A stretch of 43,602 nucleotides of DNA from Natrinema gari JCM 14663 (GTDB taxonomy: Archaea; Halobacteriota; Halobacteria; Halobacteriales; Natrialbaceae). The stretch is from assembly GCF_000337175.1 (NCBI RefSeq), contig NZ_AOIJ01000055.1, forward strand, positions 28,721 through 72,322. Reading direction: 5' to 3'. The notes below the pieces were generated by a model. That model saw nothing but the letters and a program-made list of their open reading frames with translations, was not told the DNA's origin and ran no database searches. This document shows positions 42,927-43,602 of the stretch, one piece after another (within the stretch, counting starts at the first letter, position 1; each line of letters begins with the position of its first letter). Both the position numbers and the translations under genes were made by a program.

Positions 42927-43526
42927 GTTCATCATTCCCGATCTATTCTCGACGTTGTTTCCGAAACCGACACTGTGTTCAAACAGTGGAAACAGACGTT
43001 CGCGAAGGGCCCGCGGCCGAGCGGTGCATCGCCGGGACAATGGATTTACCTAGTATTTACGATCACTGACCTCTCTTATTTTTAATAATAACTCTGACAT
43101 AGATCGACCGTCGTGAAATCCAGAGAGCAGACGATCGATAGCGACGGACCATCGCTTCGGCGATCGAGACGCCGTTCGAGCCAATCTCGAGCGACTCCCC
43201 TTCGGAGACGCACGAGGGACGGAGACAGTCCGAGACGATCTGTCCCATCGTATACCACCGGAACGGAGTGCTGATTGCTCGCCGAGTTCAATCCCTCTAC
43301 AGCTGTTTCACTATTTATAGATGAATGTGATAGTGATACTATCGTCTAGTTGAGTTTTCTGTACTGTCTCAATCGAACGGGAGTCGGGTGCTCGAGGGGG
43401 AGTTGCCCGGCGTCGCAATCGAGATTGATATGACAGACCTATCTCTGTAATCCGGTGGCCGATGACGCACTGAGTACCCCATCGGGCGGATCGATGGGAG
43501 ACCCAGGATGTCTCGAGTGACACGCG
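42927..43526. other. AT-richer intergenic stretch at the right end
   Basis: About 600 bases with lower GC than the rest and no gene I can support. It contains AT-rich strings at 43040-43095 and 43308-43345, TATTTATAG at about 43312-43320, and a perfect dyad GATAGT-GAT-ACTATC at 43329-43343. Small frames on either strand have no recognisable product. Confidence 0.55.
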
Positions 43527-43602
43527 ATGGGGTCACTGTCGTCGAACGGCTACGAGAACAGCGGATCCACTTCGATCGTCGTCGCCGTCGAGCGAGTGTC
43601 AC
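43527..43602 (+). CDS. Possible 5' end of a HalOD1-like or other gene, cut by the window
   Basis: From ATG 43527 the frame stays open to the window end, with a Ser/Asn/Gly-rich start followed by TSIVVAVERVS. This recalls the first helix of haloarchaeal HalOD1 output-domain proteins, but only 25 codons are visible. A competing ATG at 43509 in another frame has a better purine-rich ribosome-binding site yet an Arg-rich product. The call is tentative. Confidence 0.28.
   Translation, partial: MGSLSSNGYENSGSTSIVVAVERVS

Noticed and set aside
43063-43291. Two small minus-strand frames in the terminal AT-rich region
   Set aside because: Overlapping each other in different frames, no conserved motif; not convincing as genes.
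1-43602. CRISPR array, insertion sequence, integrase or rRNA operon
   Set aside because: No regularly spaced direct repeats, no transposase or integrase motifs and no rRNA sequence were seen. The only multi-copy sequences are the coding repeats at 16968-17915 and the cyclophilin paralogues.

Overview
The window is chromosomal DNA from a halophilic archaeon (class Halobacteria). The evidence is very GC-rich sequence, proteins loaded with Asp and Glu, an RNA polymerase B subunit split into B'' and B', an A subunit split into A' and A'', TATA boxes about 25-30 bases before start codons with short or no leaders, and Tat-type secretion signals. A Natrialbales-like genus (Natrinema or Haloterrigena type) is my inference from overall style and is not proven here.

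Layout. At 1-8.6 kb a tRNA-Asp lies beside the rpoH-rpoB''-rpoB'-rpoA'-rpoA''-nusA operon. The transcription/translation super-cluster continues at 11.35-12.4 kb (rpsL, rpsG) and 13.7-15.9 kb (fusA, elongation factor 2). It is broken by an aldehyde dehydrogenase plus a V4R/HNOB-like sensor-fold protein (8.9-11.1 kb) and by an antisense HExxH protein (12.7-13.4 kb). A Tat-exported protein with three near-identical repeats of about 110 residues follows (16.4-17.9 kb), then a 48-residue membrane peptide and serS.

From 20 to 24.7 kb lies an ion-handling block: a duplicated PhoU-TrkA_C protein, two half-size MgtE-type permeases with overlapping stop and start, two overlapping CrcB/Fluc fluoride channel subunits, and a cation diffusion facilitator. 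From 24.7 to 31.3 kb there are a membrane histidine kinase, a metallo-beta-lactamase-fold hydrolase, a long-chain acyl-CoA synthetase and a CPA-type cation/proton antiporter fused to an RCK (TrkA) module. The stretch 31.3-32.6 kb is decaying: a SHOCT-domain remnant, a half-size EamA transporter, and a TraB-like gene broken by several frameshifts.

From 32.6 to 42.9 kb are a small membrane protein, a thiolase, a membrane-anchored beta-propeller protein, two haloarchaeal unknowns, tRNA-Leu, a single-cluster ferredoxin, two short-chain dehydrogenases, a tandem pair of cyclophilins (one an apparent Tat lipoprotein with no usual start codon), and an aspartoacylase-like M14 metallohydrolase. The last 0.7 kb is AT-richer and mostly empty, with a possible gene start running off the edge.

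Functionally the window joins core information processing to lipid and aldehyde metabolism (thiolase, acyl-CoA synthetase, dehydrogenases) and cation/anion homeostasis. No CRISPR array, insertion sequence or prophage gene was seen. The most system-like candidate is the PhoU-TrkA_C regulator facing two split MgtE permeases.
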